DNA from: Undaria pinnatifida
Taxonomy: Eukaryota > Sar > Phaeophyceae > Laminariales > Alariaceae
Length of the DNA stretch: 64,000 nucleotides
Assembly: GCA_012845835.1 (NCBI GenBank)
Contig: JABAKD010000021.1
Location: 4,056,206-4,120,205, forward strand
Reading direction: 5' to 3'
This document shows, one piece after another, positions 33,701-44,012 of this stretch. Made by a program: the position numbers and the translations under genes. The notes under the pieces were generated by a model. It was not told the origin of the DNA. It ran no database searches and saw nothing but the letters and a program-made list of their open reading frames with translations. The stretch's first letter is position 1; each line of letters begins with the position of its first letter.

Positions 33701-36380
33701 GTTCTTCCGCGTGTGCGGGTGGAGATGAGGCCCGAGGGCGGCAGTGCCACCGAAGCCTCGGAGGGTGCGTACGGGCCGACGAGGGCAGTTCTGGCGGAGT
33801 AGCCCCGATGGGCGCCGCGAAAATCGGAGTGAAAGTGGCGTCCGTGGCAGGCCAAAATGGTGCGCGGCCGAGACGGGTAGTCACCGCTATCGACGAAAGC
33901 AGGAACACGAGCGACGAATCTCCCGGTAGCAGCAGAAAGGATGGCAATCATCATACGTGGCCCGTGTGCGCAAAAATCGCGAAAATCGGTGGAGGTCAAG
34001 GGGAGCCCACCCCAAAACGGCGCAATCGGGCCGGGGCATCAGCCTGTCCAAGACACTGCCGGGGACGGGCGCGAAGGGGGGGTGTAGGCCGCAAGCTCTG
34101 GCGATGTATACGGTTTCATCGTCCTCTACGGGCGTGAGACGGCTAGAGCCACTGCGGTCGTGCTCAGTCGCCGGTTGTGGCAGCCGTGAGAGGAAATCGG
34201 CTTACCGTGTGGCGCTGCCCTTTCGGTGCTCAAGGGTGTAGTGGAGGGCGGCGAGATACTCGGGCCACCGCCGGACTCGAGCGCTGTGGTCCCCAACTTG
34301 TCCAACATTTTCCAGGGTCCTGCGATCCGAAAAAATGGGACACTTCGTGCCCAGAAGCGTGGCTTCGAGATTGCCTGATCGCCCCAATAGTACTACCTTC
34401 TTCCAAATCGAGCGGAATCCACATGTCTTTCCGAGTCGAGGGAGCGCGGCTAACACAGGCGATGGGCCTCGCGGAGCCGTCGAGCTGCGCCTGCCTAAGC
34501 GTAGCGACAAACCCATCGATGCTGGCGTTGCGGAAAACCCGGAAAGGGTGGGCGCCATCCTCCACGGCGCCCCAATCGGGGAAGACCAGGACTGGTGGGG
34601 CAACGAGCTCAGCGAGCATGTCACGCACGATGGCTTCCGTGGTCGGCGTGATGAAAAAAAATGACGCCCTTCTTGAGGACGGAGGTGATGGGTCGGATCC
34701 GTTTTGACATTTCTCGCAGGAACTTTCGGCAGCACGAAAGGCCACCCAGGAAAGAGCACAGCTGTTTCGGATCGCGGGACATGGACATGAGAGTCAAAGC
34801 CGACAAATTCTCTTCGTTAGGGCGTGCGCCCGCGGGCGAGATGGAGTGATCCTGGAAACTGACGTCTATCGCGCCGAGCTGGGCTTTCGAGGGAGATAAC
34901 TCGAGATTGTTCTTGCGTAGTCGCTCGAAGAAGGCGCGACTGGTCTTGACGTTGGCCGACGTGTCTGGATCGAACACGATTACATTGTCCAGGTATGCCG
35001 CAACCTGCTCCCAAGTCCGTGGTATCGTTATTAATGATCCTGACAAACCAACCAGGCGGTGCGTTGCTGCCCTGATACATAAGCAGCCACTCCTAAAATA
35101 CCCGTTGAGGTACAAACCGCCTCGAGTGGAACCGTTTCCTTGTGCAAGGTTTCTGATGGAACGACCACACGAGGCGTCCTTTGCCGTAAGAGTCCAGGAC
35201 CTGATCCACAGGCGGGATCGGAAGCTAACTGAGTCTGTCGATGTCATTGAGCTTCTTGCAGTTTATAGCGATCCGGACACCGTCAGAAATGTTTGGGACG
35301 ACCGCCAGGGGGCTCGAGGGCGGCGAAGTCGAATGTTGGATTAAACCGGCAGCGAGATACTGGTTGAGAGTGGCGTCCACGTCTTTCGCCCAAAATCGGG
35401 TTGATGCGATGGGGCCGGGAGGTGACGGGTGCGCTGCCCTCCGCCACCGAGATCTCGAAAGGACTCAGAGCGCGAGAGCCAAAACCCGTTTGGTACCTGA
35501 AAAAAACGTCCGAAAAATCACAGGAGAACGTCGCCTGGTGGTTCGATTGTCACGGGGGTCCACTCCGGGCTATGTAAATCGACAGCTATGCCACGCAAAT
35601 GCGCCAGCAGACTGTCCCAGAGGCGCAGGAACTTAGAACGCTGTTCGGGAAGCAAACGCTCGAGCATGGCAGGCGAGGGCGAGGCCGTCGCTGCAGCTGC
35701 TGTGAGGGAGGATTCCGCAGCAGCCGCAACCTCAGGCAAGTCCGTGGGCGGGGAGAGGGCGGAGGCGCTGTTAGTACGCTGGAAAACGTCAACGGGTGCG
35801 CGAATTAATGGGGCACGGGCGACTCTCAGAAGTTCGCCGGGCTCAAGGTCGGCCGCGCCAACCATGGGAAGGACCTGTCGCCCTGACGCGTGACAAATTA
35901 TGCCTCGGCAAAAAGGTCCGGCTAGGGCGGCGTTTCGACGGGACAGTGCCCTGTAAGGGGTGGTGAGCCGTTGCTGCGGCCCAAGTTAACCGCTAGCAGC
36001 AAGGGCTCGTCTGACAAGGTGACGCTATCCGCGCCATCGTAATGGAGGTGAAAACATCCGCCAGAGGCGAGGGGGTCGGGCAAGAAAGCCGAGACCACCA
36101 GTGAGGACATGGTGTGACAACGTCAGCTCCCCGAAAAATGCTTTGGCCAGACGGACGGGGAGAGGGGGAGCGGGAGGAGCGCGTGTTAAAAACGCACCCA
36201 GCTATCGCGTCCCAAGAGCACCGCGTGCTGCATAACCGAGGGGGGAACGGCGCAGGCCCACACAGCGAGGGATCTCGTTGGCTGACCAACCCTGAAGAAC
36301 AAGACGCTCAAGCGGACGCTCGTCGAAGTTCACAAGGGAGCTGGATTTGCCGAATCCCCCCCGGGAACGAGGAGCAGACG
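30720..36380 (-). mobile_element. Decayed Ty3/gypsy-type retroelement
   Basis: Polyprotein remnants appear on the minus strand in pol order. Reverse transcriptase spans about 34640-35480: GGLYLNGYF region, AAYLDNVIVFD, then LRKNNLELSPSKAQLG and SISPAGARPN. RNase H spans about 34230-34640: PVLVFPDW, then a frameshift to SDRRTL and ARVRRWPEYL. A Pro-rich linker lies at 33080-34200. Integrase spans 31840-32815: FYWWVGM, AVSVDYFG, ILSGNGLQL, then after a shift TMAQMLAMVVNERQDDWD. A C-terminal extension ends at GEYLIRSLDDPGLVKLP (about 30800). The element is inactive: the YxDD box reads YLDN, the second integrase Asp is Gly, and several shifts and stops break the frame. LTRs were not identified, so the outer limits are uncertain. 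Confidence 0.85.
32819..33078. mobile_element. TIR MITE family E nested in the retroelement
   Basis: Left terminus ACGCGTGCTACAGTAGAGGT, right terminus AACCTCTATCATAGCACGCG; internal CTGGATGACCGGGCTCCTTA and ATCGTCGGAAATAGG. It lies between the linker and the zinc-binding part of the integrase, so E was mobile after the retroelement landed. Confidence 0.75.
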
Positions 36381-37330
36381 ACGCGTGCTACGATAGAGGC
36401 TTCTCACCACTTGTTTTCTGATGGTCCTCATTTCGGGGAGCTCAAGACCTCCCAATAACTGATTTCGAAAAGACGCGTTCTACGATAGAGGTATACCTTT
36501 TTTTGGCGAAAACACGTTTTCTGAATGACGGGGTGTTAAGGTTATTAGTGGGGATCTCTACAAAGGAACGAAAGTGAGTACTCTCCGAGGACCTGCTCAA
36601 TTGGCAGACCTGCAGGGGGCACTCTGTGTCCCCCACCTTTAATTTAACATGTGGCGTCGACGAGCTTGATATGCTATTGTGGCAGCGTTCCTTCAATCTC
36701 TCCGATTTTTTTTCGTAGAGATATAGCTTTATTCGTTTCCACCAGAGCCCGGGATAGCTTCTGAGATCGGAGGCACGTGCCTCCGATCTACTTCCTAACT
36801 CTCCCGAATATAAAACGCCAACCTTACCATACGAAACCCATCCAAATTATCTCAAATTCGGATACCTACAGGCCTTTCGAGGCCGTATCTTAACAGGGGC
36901 TCCTTAACCCAAAATCGCCGGAAAATACGCCCCCTTAGTTTTTGCGTGATTCTCGTCGTGTACCTGGGCCATGCGTGGGATTTGTTCATCCGGTAGCAGC
37001 ACCAGCAGCTAAATTTTTTTCCGAATCATCAGTTTTCCGAGGGAGAGGTCTTAACAACCCAAAATCGAGGAGTTCACCTCGAGAAAAAAAAGTGGTGTGC
37101 AGCACGCCTCTATCGTAAGCACGCGTACTCTTTCCAGAAAAAAATGAAACTGCTACGTACAGGATGAAAAAATCCCACGGCCTCGTGCCTACATACACGA
37201 CGAGGATCATGCAAAAACAGTTTTATCTAAATTTCCGACGGTTTTGAGTCAAGTAGCTCCGTCATTCACAAAAAGAAATGCCCATATCAGACGAACATTG
37301 CTACCTCTATATCGTAGCATGCGTCAGAGT
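36381..37330. repeat. Cluster of TIR MITE family E copies
   Basis: E termini recur: ACGCGTGCTACGATAGAGGC at 36381, ACGCGTTCTACGATAGAGGT at about 36472, CACGCCTCTATCGTAAGCAC near 37105, and TACCTCTATATCGTAGCATG near 37320. A ~350 bp unrelated segment (about 36540-36890) interrupts one copy. Internal E blocks (CCTGGGCCATG, TTTGTTCATCCGGTAGCAGC, TTTCCGACGGTTTTGAGTC) are clear. Confidence 0.65.
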
Positions 37331-38399
37331 CATGCTCGCAGATGTACTGTGGCCGCGGCAGCCGAAAGCATCTGCTCCAAGACGTCTCGACGGATGAAAG
37401 TCTGGGCGGGGAGCCAGTGTATTAAGGGCGCGACGCAACCAAAAACCATGGAGCGGTGGTCCAACTATGAACGGCGACTTCGATGGTGAAAGACTCATCG
37501 TCGAGCGTAATCGTGCCTCCGACGAGGCTCGGACCGTGCTCGGGGAGCGCGAGCGTTTCCGCGAGGGCGGCGGGTACGGCGCAAGGAGCGACAGCTAGCA
37601 CATCGGGGCTCTGGTCAGCTTGGGCGCATGATAAAAATGGGTCGATAACTCCGACGGAGGACCGAGGCAAGCCCGTGCCGAGACCCGAAGGCGCGGCAAT
37701 GGCGCGGGGTTAATATCATTAAATCCCCCGGACAACGTCGGGGCGCAGAATCTAGAAGAGGAGGCGTTTGCCGCCCCGTTCGCAGCGTGGCCAAGGAGGA
37801 CGCCGACGGTAGAAAGAGCCTGCCCGAGTAAATTATTTTATGGAATTATACGAAGGACGTCAGCTGTGAGTTCGACGAATTTAGAGGGTTGATGCTCATC
37901 TTTGCAAGCTGCGTTGTTGGTACTTGTAGTTATACTATGTGGGTGAGTTTTTCTTACTTGACGGGAGGGGTCCTGTTATTTATTTATTTTAGTTTTTGTA
38001 CATGCAGTATTTAATATATTTGGTTTATCTCCGCTATAATGGTGGATGACGGTATTTTTGCTTTAGGTGGGGAATTTTTAGCTAGATCCAACAACACCAT
38101 ACCTATTTTATAAATGTACTACTGCAGCTTCCGCTATACTGTTATCATATGAATGGCGGATGGTTTGTGGGTGGATGGCTAGGTCAGGGTTGTTGGTACT
38201 TGTGGTTCAATGCGTACAGGTAAGTTTTCTATACCTGAGGGTGGCCTTACTATTTTGTTTCTCGTTTTTCTCCACTACAGTATAATGGCGGGTTTTGGTA
38301 TACATCGGGAGTATGAAGATAGGAGTAGTGATCTACCATGTTAATATTAATAAATACAGCATTGGAGAATTAAAGTTGACTTCCATCGCAAAAAAAAAA
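37331..38399. other. Interval with retroelement-like debris and a family A copy
   Basis: The minus-strand frame at 37422-37670 (ITLDDESFTIEV near its end) vaguely resembles the segment VTLSDEPLLLAVNLG at about 35980-36030 and may be a second retroelement fragment. A family A copy occupies 37855-37950 (GTCAGCTGTGAGTTCGACGA). Nothing else is supported. Confidence 0.4.
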
Positions 38400-38800
38400 A
38401 GAAAAACAAAATCCTCGCCATGGGCATCGTGGTCCTCCGCCCGGAGGCCAACGCCCCACACCTGGTCGAAAGGGCTGGCTTCGGCTAAAATCTTACTGCC
38501 AGTGTTCAAAAGGTGGCGTTTCCTCGCCCGGTTTTGCCAAAACTTGGCAGAAGTCCCCTGTGAGAACGGAGTTTTCTCGTTCACGCTCCCAAACGGCGTG
38601 GTCGAAACCACGAGAACGCTGCGACCGACGCGTTGGTGCGGTCTGGGGATCCTCCGACGGGCACCGTATGACTTTCGGCGCACGGTGGACGTGGAAGAGG
38701 CGCGCCTTATCTCCATCATTATAGATGCTGCTCTGCGCGCAGGAACACGAAACGTCGTCGACGACAAAACGCCGACGGCGCCGTGCCCATCCGGGAAAAC
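38400..38800 (-). pseudogene. NADAR (YbiA-like) domain pseudogene
   Basis: NADAR proteins are a family of predicted N-glycosidases; the bacterial member YbiA acts on early riboflavin intermediates. On the minus strand, one frame (about 38800-38540) shows FVVDDVSCSC, then DKARLFH and RGFDHAVWERERENSVL. The reading then shifts by one base into a second frame (about 38560-38410) with AKFWQNRARKRHLL, NTGSKILAEASPFDQVWGVG and LRAEDHD. These are the NADAR blocks in order, with the conserved EASPxDxxWGxG motif intact. The usual C-terminal WxGxNxLG block is absent, so the copy is frameshifted and truncated. It might be a host gene relic or cargo of a mobile element. Confidence 0.7.
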
Positions 38801-39454
38801 GACGGGGGGCCGCCAACGACCAAGGCTGAGGGAGGGGGGGGCAACCCCCTTTTGTCGATGCTGGATTTGAGCCACTCGTAGGAGTGGCTCTGTACCTCAT
38901 CGACCAAAATCCTCTCGGCAAAATTTGCTTGGCGCAGCGTAGCTATACCATTCCACCATTCCATTACGAATTGTGTCGCAAAATGATTTAGAGCACGAAA
39001 CCTTAATACTGCAAGGAAACAGCGGGGTCACTCACGGGAGTGTGGCCCTTAGGACACCGCAAAAAATGCCCCCCCCCCCCCACCACCACCACCACCGTGT
39101 AGCTTTCGTCCAAAACAACACCGCGCTCTTCCCGAGGAATACTCGCGTGCGTAGGGTCCAAAAACCGAGGGGACCGAGCCGTCGGAGGGTATGATTGAGG
39201 CGCGCAGGCAGTTCAGCCCTCCGGGGGCCCTGGGTCGCTGACTCGAGACGCGGGGCAGGGCCTGCGGTCGCCGGCTCTGGGAAGCGTTTGTGGCACGCAG
39301 TCGAAAAATTGCCGGAAAGGGCTATCTCTGCGCCCATCGAACGAAAGTCAACGGAGGCAGCGGGGGCTCGGAGGCTGTTTCTGCTTGACGAGAAGAACGA
39401 ACCATCCGCGCGACGATGGGCACGCAATCCGGTTGCGTCTCACACTGGCGGGTC

Positions 39455-39575
39455 TACCAAGTCGCGGGTCGGGTCGGGTCGGGTCGGGTCGGGTCGGGAG
39501 GTTTTCTAATATCACGGGTCGGGCCGGGTTAACCCTGGCCCGATCCGACCCGCGAGAAGTGATCGGACCCCTGAA
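39455..39575 (+). repeat. Family F repeat (GGGTC-rich), copy 1
   Basis: Six to seven GGGTC units, then GGAGGTTTTCTAATATCAC, GGGTCGGGCCGGGTTAACCC and GATCCGACCCGCGAG. The inverse complement of the whole block is found at 56095-56230, so this is a dispersed element rather than a simple local expansion. Confidence 0.65.
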
Positions 39576-39599
39576 AAGCCCTGAAAAATAAGATAAACA

Positions 39600-42500
39600 G
39601 GTCAATATTATTTCTTTTACGTCATCGTTCCGTCATCGCCACCAACCACCACCTCATCCTCCCGCGAATAGAAAACAGACAAAAAGCGCCCCCCACCCCA
39701 CCCCTTCCCCCCTCCCCCCATCCTCCTCCCTCTCCTCGTACTCTTGGAAACCCCCCTTCCCCCCGCTCTCCTCCACGGCCAACCACAACCTTATCAATCA
39801 ACGTTTGTCCATAAATAGCCCCCCCCCGCCCCCCCCCCCCCCAACCCCCACCCCGGCCTGCCTCAACTGTACCCCCCCCCCACCCCCGCCCCCGCCAGCA
39901 CAGCGGATGTTTCCCATCCCCGCAAGAGCCAACTGAATTTTGCTAAATCCAACGTTTATTCCGGAAAATCCACCCAATACTTGGCAAATTTCCACCGAAG
40001 TATTCGCAGAATCCAACAAAAAAAAATACGAAACTTCCACGGGACATTCCCCGCAAAAAACCAAACAAACTTTTCCGAACTTCCCGTGGCGAACATGTGT
40101 CTGTATTGGCCTGTCTGTCTCTTGTCTGTCCTACGGCTCCCCCGCCAACGAATCAAAACCAACCGTCCGTCCGCTGCGTCTTCTCGCGTGAAAAAGTGGA
40201 CTCCCTTCTATGGGGATGGATGGGGGGGGGGGGGGGGGGGGGTCGGAACGGCCTACTCGTCCGAGACAGAAAAAAAGAACGTCAACGTGAGGGATACGAA
40301 TAACCGTCATGTCTTAACCCCCATTCGTAGAAACTAAAACCACGGTTTTGAATAAAAACCACTTGGAATTAGTGCAGGATAATTTTTCGCGGTGGTAAGT
40401 AAGGGCTAAGGGGTTACAAACAAAACATCCCCCCCCCCCTCCCCGAAATAACCGCGGAATCAGTCTTCGTCAACGAAAACGAAAACGCAATCCTTCCAAC
40501 GAAAGATGTTTCTCCTCCCAACAACAAGTCGTTTTCCTCCCCCCCCAAAAAAAACGTTTTTACCAGAAGAAAAAAAAAACAAAAGCATTTTCCTCAAGAA
40601 AAGAAACGTCAATTTTTTCTCGAAAAAAAAATCTTTTTTAAAAAAACGTCAGGTTTTTCGAAACAAAAAATATCATCTTGCGGCCAAAAAAGATGCGGTC
40701 CGGTCCACGAATATAACGACATGAGTCCTCCTCCGACCCTTGATTCCGATACATTATACCACGGTCAACCAACCAACCACCCAACCAAACGAAGAAACCA
40801 CCAACCAACCACCTAATCAACCATGCTACTTTCTCGCTGCCTGCCTTTATACTTATTAGCCCCAACCCAACCCCTGCACGACCAGTACCGGCTATAGAAT
40901 GGCGGCACACAAAAAAAAGCCGCAATGAAAGCGGTCGTACGTAGTTGAAAGTGGATGGAGGCGGTAGATGAGAGAGGGGGGCGCGGGGGGGGGGGGGACA
41001 GAACGCGAAAAATAAAGATGGTATTATAGTAGTATTATTATCGGCAGTGGTAGTAGTAATAGTGACCCTCTCCCCCCCCCCCTCCCCTCTCCTGCTTCCC
41101 CCCCCTCCCCCTCCACCACCCACCCCGATGAACGTGTTTAAAGACTATTGATGATATGCTTATACCTGGCGTAGTATCCGCACTACGCGTTACTGACGCA
41201 AGCCAACAGGTAGCTGTTGAAAAAAAAACTACTACCCTCCCGCCCCCGCGTGAAGCTCTTACGATATCACTAGCCGTACCACACTCCCATCCATTCTGTA
41301 ACCACCCCAACTCCTTTACCGCGAGCGCCAAAATAAAAACGCCCGCGTCTGCTATTTCTTGTCTTGTTATCAAGGCCTACAGTAGGCTCTGCCTGGGCGT
41401 GCCTTTCTCGGCCTGCTCTGGCCTCTGACCTATTATGCCAGGCCCAGATTTCCTGACACTCTGAAAGCGCTATTAATAGAGAAGCGCAGACAAGTTTTGC
41501 GCTGAAAACTCAACACAGTTTACCCAATAAAAAACCCAACCCAACCCAACTCAAAACCCAATCCCATCCGACCGACTCAACCCCGCCCTCAAAATAAACT
41601 CGAATCTGTTCTCCCGAACCAACCAACAGCGCGCAGCGCACCCCATAACGCGCGCACGCACGCCTACCCCCCCCCCCCCCCCCCCCCCCCGCCCCCAATT
41701 AAGAGAAAACAAAAGGAAGTCTATCAACCAATCAGCGGTCGATTAATTACCAACGGTAACACTCCCCATCCAATCACCCACACAAACGCAACCAACTACC
41801 AAACCAAATTTAAAAGTACAGTTTTTTTCGTTTTTGTTGTCCCAACACTGCGAGCGTGGGACAAAAAAAAAAAAAAAAAGAAACAGAAAACACACACATA
41901 AAGAGAGAAAAAAGAGAAGGAATTATCAAACGTTAAGGTCACAACCCGTAACGCCTCCAAAAGTACTTTTCTAGCGTGGCGCGGGAAACCCAACCGAGAA
42001 TACACCGTAATTCGAGGAAAAAGGGGACTGGGGGAGGGGGGGGGGGGGGGGGGGGGGGGAGGAACAGCATGGAATGGAATGGGTTGGCAAGGGGGGTATG
42101 TCTTCTCCCCTGCCCCCTCCCCCCCCCCGCCCCCCCGCTCCCCCCCCTCCCGCCGCCTCCGAATTTCACTTGGATATCTAGGGAGGGAATATGCCCTCCC
42201 CGCTTGCAAGTGTCCAGTTCTACACAAGCCCAACCTTCCCTCTCCCCCCCCCCCCCTGCCTCACCCAACCTCGCAATAGTAGCCCCCGCCTGCCCCCACC
42301 AGGAACAAAGAAAACGCCTTTACCTCTGCAGGAAGTCCCGTGCGAGTTGTATCAACCTTTTTAACCGTCCCAGCCCAACCCTGGGAGGGAACGATCGTTG
42401 GCAAATCATCCCGTATCACGTGTTATGTTATCTAGTGTACAGCATACTCTCGCCCCCCCCCCCCCCCCCTCCCCCCCTCCCGCCTCCGTTCGGCTCGCCC

Positions 42501-43749
42501 ATCCCCCCATCCCTAAGGATCTAGGCGCGATATGGAAGCAACATGCGCGTGTTCTAGACGTGGCTGACACTGAGTCGACCCCGCTGCGACGACGATAACA
42601 GCATCAGAAGCTACCAGTGGCTATCACAACCGCAATAGCAGCATCAGTCGCTACCAGAGGCTAGCAACCAGCGGCTATTAGTAGCTGTCAGTGGCTATCG
42701 GCAGCTATCACTAGCTAGAGCTATCAGCAGCTATTAGTGCCTATTAGCATTGGAGCTGGCAGTAGGCGACAAGCAGGCTTTCCAGCAAGCAAGCAAGCAT
42801 TCCAGCAAGCAAGCAGGCAAGCAAGCAAGCAGCATCACCACCACTAGCACCAGCAGCAGAAACCAGGAGCAAGCACCACATCCACCAGCAAGAAAGCAAG
42901 CACGCAAGCAGCATCACCACCACCACCACCATCGCCTCCACCAATAGCAGCAGGAGCAGCAGCAGCACAAACACCGCCACCGCCACTACCAGCAGCAACC
43001 CAACAGTAGCGCGCAGGAGCAACGGCATCACCACCGCCACCAGCACCAACAACAACAGCAGAAAGCAGGAGCAGCAGCACAATCACCACCACCACCACCA
43101 CCACTACCACCAATAAACAGCAGCAACACCAGCAAGCACACAAGCCGGCAATCAAGCCAACAGGAAGCACGACCACCACCGCCGCTACTACTACCGCCAT
43201 CGACAAAGAAATACGAGTATTTCCCGCACTTAGCGGAAAACGAAAAAAAAAAAACACCGCGAGCTCAACTTTCCTCGCACTCTCGAGAGGGTCGACAAAA
43301 AAAAAAGGTTTTTGGCTCTCCCTCTATCAATCGCAAGCCCAATCTCTCTTTTTTAGTTTTCTTCTTCGCCTTAATGCTCCTTATCTTATACCAAAACAAG
43401 TATTTTATTTTTCCAAAAAAACTCTTTCTCTTTCACCAGAAGAAGAATATTCTTTATCCCCAAAAAATAGTTTTTTTTTTACCAAGAAAAAAAAAATACT
43501 TCTTGTCCCACTCATCGCGTCGAGCAGCGACGCAGCGTCGCAAGATTTAGATATAAGTATGTATAAAGCAAAACCAAAGCAAAAAAAAAAAAGCCGGGGG
43601 AAAAACTAAAACCGGGGAAGAAAAAAAGATGACAATAACGAAAATCAAGCGCGAAAACAAAACGCAACAAAAACGGCCAAAAGTGGCTATCGTATCACAC
43701 GTATGAGCGCGTTGGTACGTCCGTGCGTCGACTAAGGGCGTATGTATGG
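39600..43749. other. Low-complexity interval downstream of the myosin gene
   Basis: No gene supported. It contains long C or G runs (39825-39845, 40215-40245, 41665-41692, 42035-42062), A-rich stretches (40500-40680, 43430-43620), CAACC-type runs (40765-40830), degenerate AGCTATCAG units (42600-42740), (AAGC)n and CAGCAC/CACCAC tracts (42770-43190), and a MITE D relic near 40320-40425. The minus frame at 41038-41373 is open but unrecognised. Confidence 0.5.
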
Positions 43750-43974
43750 CTACTTACAGTCAAAGCTTGTGAGCGTAATCGCCAATGCCTGGGTCAAAAA
43801 TCGAAATGGCAGGACGAGAGAGGGGGGAGGGGAGAAAGAGGACAGGGGGAAGACGAGGAGGGGGATGTTGGGGGGGGGGGGGGAGGGGGGGGGTGATGTC
43901 AGGACAAGCGGTTAGAATCACAAGATATTCTGACATATTGGTCGGGTCGTTAAAAGTACAGCAGCAGCAGCAGC

Positions 43975-44012
<38 letters not shown>

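Noticed and set aside
36114-36458. Plus-strand frames over the retroelement (also 33808-34137, 34177-34707, 34907-35344)
   Set aside because: Shadows of the minus-strand pol remnants; no domains on the plus strand.
41038-41373. 111-codon minus-strand frame (ITRQEIADAGVFILALAV start)
   Set aside because: Unrecognised; its second half is Gly/Arg-rich low complexity and no splice partner was found.
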